Origin: a virus
Strand: one strand, 5' to 3'
DNA length: 21,756 bases
IMG/VR virus record: IMGVR_UViG_3300030117_002964
Coordinates: 1-21,756 of that record
A model generated the notes under the pieces. That model made no database searches and was not told the DNA's origin. It was given only the letters and a program-made list of their open reading frames with translations. This document shows, one piece after another, positions 7,048-15,383 of the stretch; position 1 is the stretch's first letter, and every line of letters starts with the position of its first letter. A program made the translations under genes and the position numbers.

Positions 7048-7069
7048 GGGGCAGTAATGCCCCTTTTCT
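7048..7069 (+). terminator. Rho-independent terminator after the capsid genes
   Basis: Perfect 5-bp GC stem GGGGC (7048-7052) and GCCCC (7059-7063), loop AGTAAT, then TTTTCT (7064-7069). It lies 6 bases after the stop codon of the decoration gene and before the SD (GAGG, 7070-7073) of the tail genes. The position matches T phi downstream of gene 10 in T7. Because the tail genes downstream have no obvious promoter of their own, read-through is expected to be partial. Confidence 0.85.
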
Positions 7070-7080
7070 GAGGAAAAACA

Positions 7081-7671
7081 ATGGCTTCAGTCGTTGACAT
7101 TTGTAACAGTGCCTTAAACCAGATTGGTGCATCCAACATAATCTCTTTGACTGAAGACAGTAAATCGGCTCGAATCCTGAACCAGCGTTATGACTTTGTG
7201 CGTGATGCTGTGTTCAGGGCTCACCCCTGGAATCCTTTGATTACCAGAGTTGTATTAGCTCCCGATGCAACAGCCCCAGCTTTTGAGTTTACGAATCAAT
7301 TTACTTTACCAACAGATCCATTCTGTCTGCGAGTTTTGAGTTTTGACTTTCACGATATTGTTTATCGGGTAGAAGGCAGAAAGATCTTGTGTAGCGAAGA
7401 CACAATTAATCTGTTATATGTCGGAAGAATCACTGATCCGAATCAATATGATACGCTTTTGATCGAGACTATTGCAGCGGCACTTGCTGCTGACATTGCA
7501 TATCCGCTTGTCGGAAGTAATACGCTTGCACAACAGTTTCGTATTATTTATGAAGAAAAACTCAGAGAAGCGCGGTTTGTTGATGCAACCGAAGGAACGC
7601 CAGCCAGTATAACCAGTGTCACGGATAGTGGTAGCATTGAGGCAGATACGTTTATCAGATCGAGGTTCTGA
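7081..7671 (+). CDS. Tail tubular protein A (T7 gp11-like adaptor)
   Basis: Forms the dodecameric adaptor between portal and nozzle. It has 196 residues, the same length as T7 gp11. The N-terminus carries the family pattern VDICNSALNQIGA (5-17), then a helix with SKSARILNQRYDFVRDAVFR (27-46) and AHPWN. The middle is beta-rich (EFTNQFTLPTDPFCLRVL), and a C-terminal helix includes LIETIAAALAADIAYPL and RIIYEEKLREAR. Its stop shares one base with the nozzle ATG (TGATG), so the two tail-tube proteins are translationally coupled. Confidence 0.93.
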   Translation: MASVVDICNSALNQIGASNIISLTEDSKSARILNQRYDFVRDAVFRAHPWNPLITRVVLAPDATAPAFEFTNQFTLPTDPFCLRVLSFDFHDIVYRVEGRKILCSEDTINLLYVGRITDPNQYDTLLIETIAAALAADIAYPLVGSNTLAQQFRIIYEEKLREARFVDATEGTPASITSVTDSGSIEADTFIRSRF

Positions 7672-10262
7672 TGGCGAAAGCAAGTCCAACCTTTTCAAAC
7701 TTTACCGCTGGCGAACTATCGCCAAAGCTTGATGGGCGCACCGAACTTTCAAAGTATTTTAACGGAGCGAAGCAACTTCAAAACTTTCTCGTTGTACCAC
7801 AAGGCGGCGCAACACGAAGACCAGGCACTCAATTTATTGCTGAAACAAAAACTAGTGCAAATGCTTCTAGGCTAATTGCCTTTGAGTTTAATGTGACTCA
7901 AGCTTACATCCTGGAGTTTGGAAACAATTATTTTCGTATATTCAAGGATGGTGGACAGGTTGTTGATGGCAGCAGTAATCCTATCGAGGTAACGACCACA
8001 TACACATCTGCTCAACTATCAGGCTTAAAGTTTGCTCAGTCTGCTGATGTGATGTTCATAGTTCACCCGGATCATAAACCAAGACAAATCACTCGGACAG
8101 ATCACGATGCATGGACGATCACGGATGTTGCATTCCGCAGGGGTCCAATGCTAGATGCACAGCTTGACGGAACGACATTAACTGCTAATGGAAGAACTGG
8201 GACAGGGGTAACTATTTCAGCAAGCGCCAATACTTTTGCCTCCACAGATGTCGGTCGTTTGGTAAAACTGCATGATGGGTTTGCTGAGATCACTGCGTTT
8301 ACTAATGCAACAACAGTCACCGCAACGGTAAAAGAGAATGAAGATCGCAGATCAGAGTTGATGCCAGCAATGACGGCAACAACGATTTCTTTCCATGAGG
8401 GCGATCCAAGTAGTACAGGTCTTGAGCATAATGATCGCTTGCAAGACTCTGCTGGTGGATTTTTGAGCGAAGGCTTTAAAGTCGGAATGAAAGTAACGAT
8501 CACAGGAAGCACTAGTAACAACAAAAGTTCTGCTCTTATCGTGACTATTACAGCTGATACGATGTTATTTGCTCCATCAGTTGATCTTGTTGATGAAGCA
8601 GCAGGAGATACAGTTACAATCAATGGTGATCTGGTTGCTGATGATGAGTTTGCTTTAGGGGCTTTTTCAACGACAACAGGGTTCCCAGCAGCAGTTTCAT
8701 TCTTTGAACAGCGTTTAGTTTTTGCCAACACGACAGCAAATCCTCAAACAATTTTCTTTTCTGTTGGCGGTGATTTTACAGATTTCGCAATCGGCACAAG
8801 AGATGATTCTGCTCTGGTCTATACGATTGGAAGCAACCAGGTCAATGTCATTCGTTACCTTACTAGCTCTCGACAGCTTTTGGTTGGAACGTCAGGTGGT
8901 GAGTTTGTTGTTCGGGCAGGATCAGTTGATGCACCAATTAGCCCAACAAATACACAAATTAAGCGTCAGGCAAGTTATGGTTCTGCTGATATACAGCCCA
9001 TAACAGTTGCAAACGTAGCTCTATTCGTACAACGAGCAGGACGAAAACTAAGAGAGTTGACGTATAACTTTGACACAGATTCTTATATAGCTCCTGATAT
9101 GACTCTTCTTGCAGAGCATATCACTGAGGGCTTGATCAAAGAGATGGCGTTTCAGCAAGAGCCAGATAACGTAGTCTGGTGTATTTTAAAAAACGGCAAG
9201 TTTGTCGGCATGACTTACAGGCGAGAAGAAGATGTTGTTGCATGGCATGAGCATATCTTTGGCGGTGTCAGTGGAGCTTGTACGATTACGGTCACAGATT
9301 TTACAAATATAGCAGTAGGAACTACATTGACTTTTACAAAGTCTGATGGAAATACGGTAACATTTACATCTGAAGCCTCCAGCGGTGAATCTCCCTCTTC
9401 ATCGCTGGGCTTCAGACCAAACGAGTCAAATAACACAACAGCAGACAATATTTTCACAGCAGTCAACGCCCATGCTGATTTTACCGTAGCGAATCCTAGC
9501 GCGAATGTGGTCACGATTGAGGAAACGCAAAGGGCTGGATCTGGGTTTCTTTCGGTTGTCAGTACAGATACGACTCGGCTGGCAACGACAGATCAAAGCT
9601 TTGCCCTGGCAGAATCAGTCGCAGTGATTCCATCTGAAACTACTGAGGATGAGGTCTACGTCCTGGTCAATCGCACGATCAATGGCTCGACTAAAAGATA
9701 TGTTGAGAGAATGAAGCCTATTGACTTTGGAACAGATATTGAGAATGCGTTTTTTGTAGACAGCGGATTGACTTACTCTGGAAGCGCAGCAACTTCAATT
9801 AGTGGGTTGAATCATTTAGAGGGCGAGAATGTTCGTATTATTGCAAATGGCTCAACACATCCCGATAAATTAGTCAGTAGTGGTGCTATTACTTTGGATC
9901 GATCAACAACAAAGGCACACATCGGATTGAGCTACGAATCAACACTGCAAACCATGCGGGTTGAAGCTGGAGGTACAGAAGGAACTTCTCAGGGTAAGAC
10001 AAAACGCATACGAGATTTAACTTTGCGTGTTCTCGATTCAGTTGGAGCAAAAGTTGGCCCAGATGAGAACAATCTTGAGTTGATTCCTTTCCGTGATAGC
10101 TCAATGAGTATGGATGAAGCAGTGCCTTTGTTTACAGGCGATAAAGACATTGAGTTTCCATCGGGGTATGATTCTGATGGGTTTATTGTGGTGAAGCAGG
10201 ATCAAGCACTTCCCTTGACAATCCTATCTATCTTCCCACGTTTACAGACATTTGATAGGTAA
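7671..10262 (+). CDS. Tail tubular protein B (T7 gp12-like nozzle), with inserted modules
   Basis: Hexameric tail nozzle that closes the DNA channel until ejection. 863 residues against 794 in T7 gp12. The N-terminal signature is SNFTAGELSPKLDGRTEL (9-26), then LQNFLVVPQGGATRRPGT (36-52). Other landmarks are FASTDVGRLVKL (189-200), GFPAAVSFFEQRLVFANT (337-354), the propeller-like centre with SSRQLLVGTSGGEF (399-412), VVAWHEHIFGG (522-532), ESVAVIP (648-654) and NRTINGSTKRYVER (667-680). Two segments appear to be inserted into this framework: about 235-320, with a GFLSEGFKVGMKVTITGS-type beta module, and about 533-645, a Thr/Ser/Asn-rich beta module. The end FIVVKQDQALPLTILSI is typical of the family. 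Confidence 0.92.
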   Translation: MAKASPTFSNFTAGELSPKLDGRTELSKYFNGAKQLQNFLVVPQGGATRRPGTQFIAETKTSANASRLIAFEFNVTQAYILEFGNNYFRIFKDGGQVVDGSSNPIEVTTTYTSAQLSGLKFAQSADVMFIVHPDHKPRQITRTDHDAWTITDVAFRRGPMLDAQLDGTTLTANGRTGTGVTISASANTFASTDVGRLVKLHDGFAEITAFTNATTVTATVKENEDRRSELMPAMTATTISFHEGDPSSTGLEHNDRLQDSAGGFLSEGFKVGMKVTITGSTSNNKSSALIVTITADTMLFAPSVDLVDEAAGDTVTINGDLVADDEFALGAFSTTTGFPAAVSFFEQRLVFANTTANPQTIFFSVGGDFTDFAIGTRDDSALVYTIGSNQVNVIRYLTSSRQLLVGTSGGEFVVRAGSVDAPISPTNTQIKRQASYGSADIQPITVANVALFVQRAGRKLRELTYNFDTDSYIAPDMTLLAEHITEGLIKEMAFQQEPDNVVWCILKNGKFVGMTYRREEDVVAWHEHIFGGVSGACTITVTDFTNIAVGTTLTFTKSDGNTVTFTSEASSGESPSSSLGFRPNESNNTTADNIFTAVNAHADFTVANPSANVVTIEETQRAGSGFLSVVSTDTTRLATTDQSFALAESVAVIPSETTEDEVYVLVNRTINGSTKRYVERMKPIDFGTDIENAFFVDSGLTYSGSAATSISGLNHLEGENVRIIANGSTHPDKLVSSGAITLDRSTTKAHIGLSYESTLQTMRVEAGGTEGTSQGKTKRIRDLTLRVLDSVGAKVGPDENNLELIPFRDSSMSMDEAVPLFTGDKDIEFPSGYDSDGFIVVKQDQALPLTILSIFPRLQTFDR

Positions 10263-10264
10263 AT

Positions 10265-10768
10265 ATGGGCGCACCATTAGCAGTAGGAGTAGCATTAGGG
10301 TCATCGCTTCTTTCAGCGAGAGCGACTCTACAGGCAGGAAAAGCCCAGGCTGCTGCTGCGTCTTTCAATGCTCAGGTTAATCAAAGAAATGCTCAGAAAG
10401 CGCAGATTGATAAGCGCAGTGCAAAGCTAGGTTCAGAACTTGCAATTCAACAATTTCAGAATGAGTTTCAGAAACTTCAAGCAACTACTGGATCAGTCCT
10501 CAGAAAAAATGGTTTTGATACATCTGGAGGCACTCCTGCATTGATTGCGTTGGAAAATGCAAGACAAGCAGATTTGGAAATAGCTGCAAGGAGATTCAAT
10601 GCGAGTGTCGAATCACAGGCATTTGATGAAGTTTCTGTTGAACAGGATCTACAAGCAAGTTTGTCTAGAATGGAAGGGGCAGCAGCAAGCAAAGCTGCCA
10701 GAACAAGGGCAGCAGCAACATTGCTGGGCGGCGCAAGTTCCGCTTACACAACGTATAAGATGGCATGA
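10265..10768 (+). CDS. Internal virion protein, T7 gp14-like
   Basis: Predicted smallest ejection protein, which in T7 leaves the head first and forms the outer-membrane part of the DNA conduit. 167 residues (T7 gp14: 196). It has an N-terminal hydrophobic Ala/Gly stretch (APLAVGVALGSSLLSA, 3-18), then a long Ala/Gln-rich helical and coiled-coil body (22-150) with TGSVLRKNGFDTSGGTPALI in the middle, a pattern seen in gp14-like proteins. Assignment rests on its place directly after gp12-like and before two large internal proteins, and on composition. ATGA overlap with the next gene. Confidence 0.78.
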   Translation: MGAPLAVGVALGSSLLSARATLQAGKAQAAAASFNAQVNQRNAQKAQIDKRSAKLGSELAIQQFQNEFQKLQATTGSVLRKNGFDTSGGTPALIALENARQADLEIAARRFNASVESQAFDEVSVEQDLQASLSRMEGAAASKAARTRAAATLLGGASSAYTTYKMA

Positions 10769-13329
10769 AAGTCCCAACATACAAGCAAGAAACAGCTAGA
10801 ACAAGAAAAACAGGCTCTCGCAACTTTTCAACTCAGGTCAGCGGCAGAGCTTTGGCTGCTCCGTTTGAAGCGCAGGCAGAGGCTTTTGGTCAGCTTGCCA
10901 ATCAATCTTTGGACTTTATGAGCGCACAACTCAAAAGAGAGCGTGATAGTCAAGAAGATGATGAACAAAATGCTTACATTGAAGAACGAGCAAGAGTTTT
11001 GCAAGTCATTGATGAAACTCCTGTCGGGCAAACTTTCCCTGATTTGTTTTTCCCAGAAACAAGTATTTCTGGGAAAGGAGATGCAATCACGTTCAATTCA
11101 GAATCAGATGCTGAAAGATTTTTTGAGCAATCTATGCAGAGATTCAAGGCGAATCGGGGTTTTCAGTTTGCCAATAAGCAGAGAGAAGATAGCTTTACAT
11201 CTAGGATTGAAAGAAACGATATCCTCATAAAATCCAAGTTAGTCACTAACTCAAGGGAAAGAGTGGTTGCGAAAGCGTTTGCTTCCTTCTCAAATAATCT
11301 CGACACTCTTGCTAATGATGCATTACAACAAGCAAGAGACTTGCCTGTCAGTTTTGTATATGACTTTCCCTCTGGTGATGAAGAACAATCTTTTGTTTTC
11401 GCATTGAATAATCCACAAATTCAAGCACAGTTCAATGAGATATTCGATAAAATTGACAACGGTGTTTCAAATGGATTTTTCTCAGAAGAAAAAGCAATCG
11501 AAATCAAAGCAAAAACAAAAAAAGACCTTTCACTTAACATTTTGAAAGATCAAATCAATCGAGCGACTAGCATCGAAAGCTTGGAATTTATGCAGCAACA
11601 AATTGAAAAACTGCAAACATCTGACATATCTACTCAAGATCGGATCACTTTGCTTGACGTAACAGAGGAAGATATCGATGCATTCAGAGCTGCGAAAACC
11701 GCAGAAGAAAAAGCGGAATTGGCAAGACAAAAAGGCTTTAGCACAGACCTTACTTTGCAACTGACAGAAGAATTAGAAAAAAATCCTGATGATGCTGAAA
11801 CCATCCGTGCATTACTGGTTGATGGTGCTCTTGACGAGCAATTGCTTCCTTCAGACAGAATAACATTGCTACGTCTGGTCAATTCCAAAGTGAATGAAGT
11901 AAGCGAATCGCAAAGGGCTCTGATAGAGTCTCTGAGGGCAAGAGCTGGGTATGTCGAAGATATTGTTGGACAAGGTGTTAGCCCTGATCGCCCAAGGACA
12001 GAGGCATTGGTTAGCGATTTGATTGATGTTGGAGAGATAGACAGAGCTAATCGTTTGAAGCTTGTTTTGAAAGTTGATGAATTGACTAGCTCCGTAGACG
12101 GAATGTCACCGGGGGCAATTTCTGCCCGAATCAACGATGTAAACGATACAGCACCATTGCAGATGTTTCCAGGTTCTTCTGTTGAGGAAGCAGCAGCGTT
12201 TCAGCAGATTGTTCTAAATTCATTAAAGAAGAAAGGATCTGAGGCATCTGTATTCTTTCAAAAAAGATTTCCATTAGATTATTTTGCGGAGACAAATGAA
12301 GTTCCCGAACTTGATTATACAAATAGAGAGTCGATTAATGCGAGGCTTGATCTAGCGGAGCAAGCCACGCAAAAATTTACACAGGGGTCGGGCCAATCGT
12401 TTGATCAAGTAAAAAAACAAATGCAGCCTTTGCGGGAGTCAGAGGTTAAGGGGATCGCGGATTTGTTGGACGGCGAGGATCTTACTCCTCAAGAAAAAGC
12501 AAACCTTTTGATTACGCTTCAGCCGTTGCTTTCTGAGTACCCTTCTACCATATCAAAACTGGCTGAGTCCAAAAAAGCTGACGTTTACGTTCTGGCTAGT
12601 CAGCTACCAATTGAGGTTGCAGGAGATATTGTCAGCGGTTTGAACCAGCCAAAGGTTCTTGGTCAGGTGACACTCAAAGATTTGGAAGATGGAGTCCGTG
12701 AAGCAGTTGGTGAGACATTTAACTACATTTCTGATGGCAGAAGAACTCAGGCCGTAGTTGAGAAATCGATTATTGCTCATGTTCGTGCGAATGCGCCAGC
12801 AAACTTTGAAGACGCTGATCTTCCTGAACTAATTGACAATGCTATTGATTTGATTGCGCCTATCGGAAAAAGGGGCGACAACACTTTCGAGCTTCCAAGG
12901 CCACTGAATGTGAACGGTGACGATGATTCGTTTGGCAGGATGTTTGATCGCGTTGGTAACGAAATCACGGATCTCGATCAGAAAAGAGATTTGATGGAAT
13001 TGTGGTTTGAAAATTTCTCTGTCGACATGATCAAAGCATTTGCTGGCGAGGGACTTTCGGACGGTTTTGAAACAAACGAAAAGTTAGAAGTTGTAGCGAA
13101 ACAGATTCGAGATGGAAAATTACTGCCTGTCAGCATCAACAATAATAAGTATGCCTTTGTGCAAGGCGGCCCGAACATGGAAAGATTGTCTAAAAAAAAT
13201 GGAAAACCCTTCTTTGTTTCTTGGACTCCAGACATCGAGCGTATCTTATACAGCATTCTGCTTGAGAAGCAAAAGGGTCGCGGCAGAGGCAATATTGCTT
13301 CACAAGCAGAAGATGGGGAAACCAGATAA
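10765..13329 (+). CDS. Internal virion protein, T7 gp15-like
   Basis: Predicted ejection protein of the periplasmic tunnel. 854 residues (T7 gp15: 747), almost wholly helical and highly charged, with no signal peptide or enzyme motif that I can see. The N-terminus is basic (TARTRKTGSRN), followed by AAPFEAQAEAFGQLANQSLDFMSAQLKR, a pattern also seen in other gp15-like proteins. The central part is rich in Glu/Lys/Gln helices (AAKTAEEKAELARQKGF and similar), and the tail RGRGNIASQAEDG is Gly/Arg-rich. It sits between gp14-like and gp16-like genes and shares one base with the next start. Function is by position and composition. Confidence 0.75.
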   Translation: MKVPTYKQETARTRKTGSRNFSTQVSGRALAAPFEAQAEAFGQLANQSLDFMSAQLKRERDSQEDDEQNAYIEERARVLQVIDETPVGQTFPDLFFPETSISGKGDAITFNSESDAERFFEQSMQRFKANRGFQFANKQREDSFTSRIERNDILIKSKLVTNSRERVVAKAFASFSNNLDTLANDALQQARDLPVSFVYDFPSGDEEQSFVFALNNPQIQAQFNEIFDKIDNGVSNGFFSEEKAIEIKAKTKKDLSLNILKDQINRATSIESLEFMQQQIEKLQTSDISTQDRITLLDVTEEDIDAFRAAKTAEEKAELARQKGFSTDLTLQLTEELEKNPDDAETIRALLVDGALDEQLLPSDRITLLRLVNSKVNEVSESQRALIESLRARAGYVEDIVGQGVSPDRPRTEALVSDLIDVGEIDRANRLKLVLKVDELTSSVDGMSPGAISARINDVNDTAPLQMFPGSSVEEAAAFQQIVLNSLKKKGSEASVFFQKRFPLDYFAETNEVPELDYTNRESINARLDLAEQATQKFTQGSGQSFDQVKKQMQPLRESEVKGIADLLDGEDLTPQEKANLLITLQPLLSEYPSTISKLAESKKADVYVLASQLPIEVAGDIVSGLNQPKVLGQVTLKDLEDGVREAVGETFNYISDGRRTQAVVEKSIIAHVRANAPANFEDADLPELIDNAIDLIAPIGKRGDNTFELPRPLNVNGDDDSFGRMFDRVGNEITDLDQKRDLMELWFENFSVDMIKAFAGEGLSDGFETNEKLEVVAKQIRDGKLLPVSINNNKYAFVQGGPNMERLSKKNGKPFFVSWTPDIERILYSILLEKQKGRGRGNIASQAEDGETR

Positions 13330-15383
13330 TGCCTTTTCTAAGCGATAGAGGAGAACGCTCTTTTGAACAAGAGTTTGCTCCGATTGAGTTGTTTGAGGAG
13401 TCAGGATTTTACGAAACTCTGGGCGCTGCTTTTGATCTAACCGTTGATGAAGAACTGTCGATTTCAGCGATGCGTAATCGTGAAATGTTTGAAGAGCGCA
13501 ATCAAAACGTCAGATCTCTCATTAGTGATGGCGTGATTGATCGAGACAAATATAGCGACCCAAGGGGTCGATTTGATTATGATCGCTTGTCGAGAGATCT
13601 TGAAGATACAGAATTTTCAGGTTTGGTCAAAAATAACAGAACTTTGCGTGACGAGCGCAATGAAATGTTGCGTATCCGTAGAGAGCGAAATGAGAAAGTT
13701 ATCGAGCGCGGGTCTGGTTTGGCGCAGTTTTTGGGTATGGGCGGTGGATTGTTACTTGATCCTGTGAACCTAGCAAGCGTTGGCGGCGGTCTTTTCATCA
13801 CTGCGGCCCGAAGCGGAACAGTTCTTGGTCGGGCGTTGTACGGCCTCAAGACAGAGGCTGGTCTTGCAGCAGCGTCAGAAGCAGCCATCCAACCACTTGT
13901 TTTTTATCATAAAAACGATATCGACTCACCTTACTCTGTCGGTGACGCTCTGACAAACATCGCAGTAGCTTCCACATTTGGTGGGGCTTTGGGCTTCGGC
14001 TTTGGTGGCATCGCAGGATATTTTGGTAGAGCAGCTGAAAAATCAAGAGAGGGATTTGTCAATTCTTTACCAGACAAGCCTATCGAAGTTGAAACAGGCA
14101 ACATTGCGTTTATTCAAGCAAGGTTTCCTTCTTTTGTCCCAACTGGCGAAGGCAAAACATCTGTCAAAACCACTTTTAACAAAAATCAGATTGATGAAAT
14201 CGTCAAAAGATCAAAACAAAATCGTGAAAGATTAACTAAAGCTCAAATATTGAAGCGCAATCAGCTTGAAGAGATACAGGATCAATATGATATCGGAAAG
14301 ATCGACAGCGCAGAAAAGTCTCGCAAAATCGATGATGCAGATGCGCTAGTGCGAGAAATCCAAGAAGAGATAGAGAAAGACGATATCATCCTTGATGCGA
14401 TTATGGATGCCAGTGGCTCAAAGATATTTCGCGTTGGTATAGAGAAGATTCGTCATTTCAGTAGGCTCGTTGAGTCTTTCGTTGTTGAGAGACCAGATAC
14501 TGCTAATAACATTTTGGCAAAAGAGCTTGAAGAATACTTAGAGCAAGATGTTGAAAAGCAGTTTGCAAATATTCCTAAACTGGTTGAGCGTCTGAACAAA
14601 AAGAAAGAACCTTTACAAAAATCAAGTGAACTTATGAAGGCTTGGGTCATTTCCATTGGTGGGCTGAATCGTAAAGATTTTCAGTCAATGACGAATTTCG
14701 ATGACGCTGTTTTCAATCCTCAAAAAAATAAGTTGGGTGTGGGATTCTGGAGGTCAGGGAATGACGGTAAAACTGTTGATGGATTGATTGAGGCGTTGGG
14801 GGAAGACGGGACACTAGCTTACAACTTCCGTTACGAAGAGGGCATCCAACCACAGCTTACAAACGAGGCCATTGCGTTTGTTGAAGCGATTGTTGCGAAC
14901 CCAAGGCTAGTCAAGTCTGATGACGCAAGAGCACAACTTGATGCCTTAGATCGAGAAATCGCAGACCTTGAAAGATTGACAGAAGAAGATATCCGCCAAG
15001 GTCAATTGAGAGAGAGGTTTGAATCTTTTGTTGAGAACGTCAACACTGAACACCGTGAGAACTTGGAGCGATTCCAGCAAGTTGTAGAAAACTTTGAAGA
15101 AGATTTGCTTGAGCCTCAGGACTTTCTTCCTGACAGAGACTTTGCTGATTTGGATGAAACTGAAATTGAGATTCGCGATGCAGAAAGGAGAGTGCTTGAA
15201 TCTCAAGGCTTGAGCGAAGCGCATGATCGTAATATGTCTGAGTATGCAAGGCTGTCAGACGAAGATCAGAATGTGACGATTGAGATCGATGGGGTTGAAA
15301 GAAACATCAAAGATTTTGTAGAGCAACAGGATAACGATTTGTCTGCTTTGAATGAACTGAAGAGGTGTGTGAGAGGTGTCTAG
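13329..15383 (+). CDS. Giant ejection protein, N-terminal part (T7 gp16-like)
   Basis: 684 residues. The N-terminal 125 residues are charged and helical. Three Gly/Ala-rich hydrophobic stretches follow: about 128-160 (LGMGGGLLLDPVNLASVGGG), 178-195 and 208-233 (GGALGFGFGGIAGYFG), compatible with membrane insertion after ejection. A coiled-coil region covers about 280-430. At 439-497, VISIGGLNRKDF, GVGFWRSGNDGKTVDGLIEAL and GEDGTLAY resemble the small linker domain recurrent in large polyvalent phage proteins (inference). The end is an acidic coiled coil finishing LNELKRCVRGV. I see no lytic transglycosylase motif like that of T7 gp16. It overlaps the next frame by 8 bases; together 1492 residues against 1318 in T7 gp16. 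Confidence 0.75.
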   Translation: MPFLSDRGERSFEQEFAPIELFEESGFYETLGAAFDLTVDEELSISAMRNREMFEERNQNVRSLISDGVIDRDKYSDPRGRFDYDRLSRDLEDTEFSGLVKNNRTLRDERNEMLRIRRERNEKVIERGSGLAQFLGMGGGLLLDPVNLASVGGGLFITAARSGTVLGRALYGLKTEAGLAAASEAAIQPLVFYHKNDIDSPYSVGDALTNIAVASTFGGALGFGFGGIAGYFGRAAEKSREGFVNSLPDKPIEVETGNIAFIQARFPSFVPTGEGKTSVKTTFNKNQIDEIVKRSKQNRERLTKAQILKRNQLEEIQDQYDIGKIDSAEKSRKIDDADALVREIQEEIEKDDIILDAIMDASGSKIFRVGIEKIRHFSRLVESFVVERPDTANNILAKELEEYLEQDVEKQFANIPKLVERLNKKKEPLQKSSELMKAWVISIGGLNRKDFQSMTNFDDAVFNPQKNKLGVGFWRSGNDGKTVDGLIEALGEDGTLAYNFRYEEGIQPQLTNEAIAFVEAIVANPRLVKSDDARAQLDALDREIADLERLTEEDIRQGQLRERFESFVENVNTEHRENLERFQQVVENFEEDLLEPQDFLPDRDFADLDETEIEIRDAERRVLESQGLSEAHDRNMSEYARLSDEDQNVTIEIDGVERNIKDFVEQQDNDLSALNELKRCVRGV

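Noticed and set aside
8102-8731. Minus-strand open frame of 209 codons
   Set aside because: It lies wholly antisense to the nozzle gene, has low-complexity Ser/Val/Ala composition typical of a mirrored reading frame, and matches no family.
11634-12134. Minus-strand open frame of 166 codons
   Set aside because: Antisense to the gp15-like gene in a window where every supported gene is on the plus strand; Ser/Leu-rich shadow composition.
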